From Fimbriimonadaceae bacterium (GTDB lineage: Bacteria > Armatimonadota > Fimbriimonadia > Fimbriimonadales > Fimbriimonadaceae), in contig JACFNW010000123.1 of the NCBI GenBank assembly GCA_019454665.1, positions 1-6,729 on the forward strand: a DNA stretch of 6,729 nucleotides. The letters are read 5' to 3'. Below, piece by piece: positions 4,786-6,729 of the stretch (its first letter is position 1; each line of letters opens with the position of its first letter). Position numbers and translations under genes: made by a program. Below the pieces are notes generated by a model, which ran no database searches, was not told where the DNA came from, and saw only the letters and a program-made list of their open reading frames with translations.

Positions 4786-6729
4786 ATGACGCTCGTGTGC
4801 CTCATCGCCGCTGCCATTGCGGCCGTTCAGGTTCAGCCTGTCGCCAACGGCGACTTCGAACGAGGAGACGCCGGTTGGAGACGCGCTGTTTGGCGTGGCC
4901 AACCCGTCGTTCAGATCGTGCCCGAGGGGCGAAACGGGGGCCGAGCCGCGCAAGTCGTCGGCAATCAGCCCACCGACGGCGGCTGGCAAACCAACCTGCC
5001 GGTCAAGCCGCTCAGCCGCTACCGCCTCGAGGCGTGGATCAAGACCGAGAACGTCGCCGCCGGCACGGGTCGCGGCGCCCTCTTGAACCTCCACTCACGA
5101 CCCGAACACTCGAACGCCGTCGTCGGCACCCGCGACTGGACCCAAGTGGCCATCGAGTTCGATTCGGGCGCGGACGACACCGTCCAACTCAACTGCATCC
5201 TCGGATTCCATGGCACGTCCACGGGCACCGCTTGGTACGACGACATCACCCTACGACTCATGAGCACCACCACCCCCGACTACCGCGCGACCATTCACGC
5301 CGACCGACGCCGCGAGCCGATGTCGCCGTACATCTACAGCCAGTTCATCGAGCACCTCGGGCGCTGCATCTACGGCGGCATCTGGGCCGAGATGCTGGAG
5401 GACCGCAAGTTCTATCATCCCCTTGGCCACCGCGATTCTCCGTGGCAAGCGACAAGCGCGACGGTCGCGATGGACACCAAGGACGCGTTCGTGGGCGACC
5501 ACTCGCCCCACGTCTCGCCTCAAGGCCAGGGCGGCATCCGGCAGGAAGGGTTGCATCTGGTCACGGGCAAGCGCTACGTCGGCCGGGCTTGGCTGGCGGG
5601 ACCCGCCAAGGTGCAGGTGAGCCTCGGCGACCAGAGCCAGACCTTCGAGGTCGGCAGCGGGTACGCCAAGTACGAGTTCGCGTTCCAAGCCTCGTCGAAC
5701 TCGACGAATGCGGCGCTGGCTCTGACCTCGAACAAGCCCTTCCGCGTGGGCACGGTCTCCCTGATGCCCGCCGACAACGTGGACGGGATGCGCGCCGACA
5801 CGCTGGAACTGCTCCGACAGCTGAACGCTCCGCTCTACCGATGGCCAGGCGGCAACTTCGTCAGCGGCTACGAATGGCGCGATGGGTTGGGCGACCCCGA
5901 CCGACGCCCGCCCCGCAAGAACCCGGCTTGGCTGGGCGTCGAGCACAACGATTTCGGCGTGCACGAGTTCATGCGGTTCTGCGAACTCGTCGGCACCGAG
6001 CCGCACATCGTGGTGAACGCGGGCTTCGGCGATTCGTACTCGGCGGCCCAATGGGTCGAGTACATGAACGGCCCGGCGGATTCGACGATGGGCCAATGGC
6101 GCGCCAAGAACGGTCGAAAGGACCCGTGGAAGGTCGTCTGGTGGGGCATCGGCAACGAGATGTACGGCGATTGGCAGCTCGGCCACATGGCCCTGAACCA
6201 ATACGTGATCAAGCACAACGACTTCTCGAAGCGCATGCGGCAGGTGGACCCCGATATCAAGATCATCGCGGTCGGCGACGCCCCCACGTGGTCGGACGGG
6301 ATGCTCCGCCAGGGCGCCCACGCCATGACGCTGCTCAGCGAGCACTTCTATTGCCAAGAAAAGCCCGGCGTCGCTTCGCATGTGGCGCAGATCCCCGACG
6401 CCATCCGCCGCAAGGCCGAGTGGCACCGGGCGTTCCGCGCCCAACACCCCGAGATCGCCAAGCTGGACATCAAGGTGGCGATGGACGAGTGGAACTACTG
6501 GTACGGCCCCCACGTGTTCGGCGAACTGGGCACGCGGTACTTCCTCAAGGATGGCCTGGGCATCGCGGCGGGTGTGCACGAGTTCGCACGATCCACCGAC
6601 GTGATCGGCATGGCCCAGTACGCGCAGACGGTGAACGTGATCGGCGCGATCAAGACCACCCCCACCGCAGCCGCCTTCGAGACCACGGGCCTGGTGCTGA
6701 TGATGTACCGCAAGTGGTTCGGCGACGTG
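4786..6729 (+). CDS. Secreted alpha-L-arabinofuranosidase, GH51-type, 3' end beyond the window
   Basis: This enzyme should release L-arabinofuranosyl units from arabinan, arabinoxylan or arabinogalactan outside the cytoplasm by a retaining mechanism. The open frame runs 648 codons to the window edge without a stop. Residues 1-13 form a short hydrophobic signal-like start. Residues about 19-156 look like a CBM4/9-type carbohydrate-binding module, beginning NGDFERGDAGW and ending AWYDDITL. The GH51 part follows: SPYIYSQFIEHLGRCIYGG from 180; an inserted beta domain at about 210-330; YRWPGGNF at 351-358; the acid/base glutamate E458 in GIGNEMYGD; and the nucleophile E568 in MDEWN, 110 residues later. 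The C-terminal beta domain is cut off. Start: ATG 4786 is listed. A TTG at 4780 has a better spaced GGAG (4770-4773, 6-base gap) and would add two residues. The gene is divergent from the membrane-protein gene. A cellulase-like activity, known in some GH51 members, is less likely but not excluded. Confidence 0.93.
   Translation, partial: MTLVCLIAAAIAAVQVQPVANGDFERGDAGWRRAVWRGQPVVQIVPEGRNGGRAAQVVGNQPTDGGWQTNLPVKPLSRYRLEAWIKTENVAAGTGRGALLNLHSRPEHSNAVVGTRDWTQVAIEFDSGADDTVQLNCILGFHGTSTGTAWYDDITLRLMSTTTPDYRATIHADRRREPMSPYIYSQFIEHLGRCIYGGIWAEMLEDRKFYHPLGHRDSPWQATSATVAMDTKDAFVGDHSPHVSPQGQGGIRQEGLHLVTGKRYVGRAWLAGPAKVQVSLGDQSQTFEVGSGYAKYEFAFQASSNSTNAALALTSNKPFRVGTVSLMPADNVDGMRADTLELLRQLNAPLYRWPGGNFVSGYEWRDGLGDPDRRPPRKNPAWLGVEHNDFGVHEFMRFCELVGTEPHIVVNAGFGDSYSAAQWVEYMNGPADSTMGQWRAKNGRKDPWKVVWWGIGNEMYGDWQLGHMALNQYVIKHNDFSKRMRQVDPDIKIIAVGDAPTWSDGMLRQGAHAMTLLSEHFYCQEKPGVASHVAQIPDAIRRKAEWHRAFRAQHPEIAKLDIKVAMDEWNYWYGPHVFGELGTRYFLKDGLGIAAGVHEFARSTDVIGMAQYAQTVNVIGAIKTTPTAAAFETTGLVLMMYRKWFGDV

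Noticed and set aside
4704..4817. 38-residue N-terminal extension of the membrane protein up to an ATG at 4817
   Set aside because: It would overlap the arabinofuranosidase start and the TACAAT promoter candidate, and its residues do not look like part of the membrane protein.
5251..6579. 442-aa minus-strand reading frame opposite the arabinofuranosidase
   Set aside because: It is rich in Arg, Val, His and Ala and lacks motifs, while the plus strand carries GH51 catalytic motifs. It is a high-GC shadow.

Overview
The window reads as a bacterial chromosome segment of high GC (sampled lines of the conserved genes are about 63-72% GC). A housekeeping pair, adenylate kinase and methionine aminopeptidase, lies beside secreted and membrane proteins and a secreted arabinofuranosidase. 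The genes suggest a free-living, plant-polysaccharide-degrading bacterium. A phylum such as Armatimonadota is only an impression from the gene style; nothing in the sequence proves it.

Layout. Positions 1-1385 (+) hold adk (5' end cut by the window) and map, overlapping by four bases, as in the secY-adk-map part of many ribosomal-protein operons. Map is not followed by infA. A convergent minus-strand gene (1395-2198) for a small, probably exported protein with two calcium-loop-like DxD motifs ends 9 bases away. Positions 2199-2493 hold no intact gene. They contain a probable promoter for that exported protein, a perfect 8-bp-stem palindrome, and a decayed copy of the 3' end of a gene found further along. 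A large minus-strand gene of unrecognised function (588 aa, 2494-4260) follows, then a small three-helix membrane protein gene on the same strand (4308-4703). A divergent spacer of about 80 bp leads to a plus-strand gene for a GH51-type alpha-L-arabinofuranosidase, which starts near 4786 and runs off the right end. This last gene has a signal peptide, an N-terminal carbohydrate-binding-like module and both catalytic glutamates.

The most interesting structure is the 588-aa gene. Sampled lines are about 50% GC against 63-72% in neighbours. It is bracketed by an imperfect direct repeat of about 125 bp (2297-2422 and 4314-4438, about 110 of 123 aligned bases identical by hand alignment). The right copy is the live 3' end of the membrane protein gene; the left copy is a frame-disrupted remnant that has lost the stop codon. 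This is what insertion of a foreign one-gene module at the 3' end of a gene would leave behind, or a duplication followed by decay. No integrase, transposase, CRISPR array, tRNA or rRNA is seen in the window.
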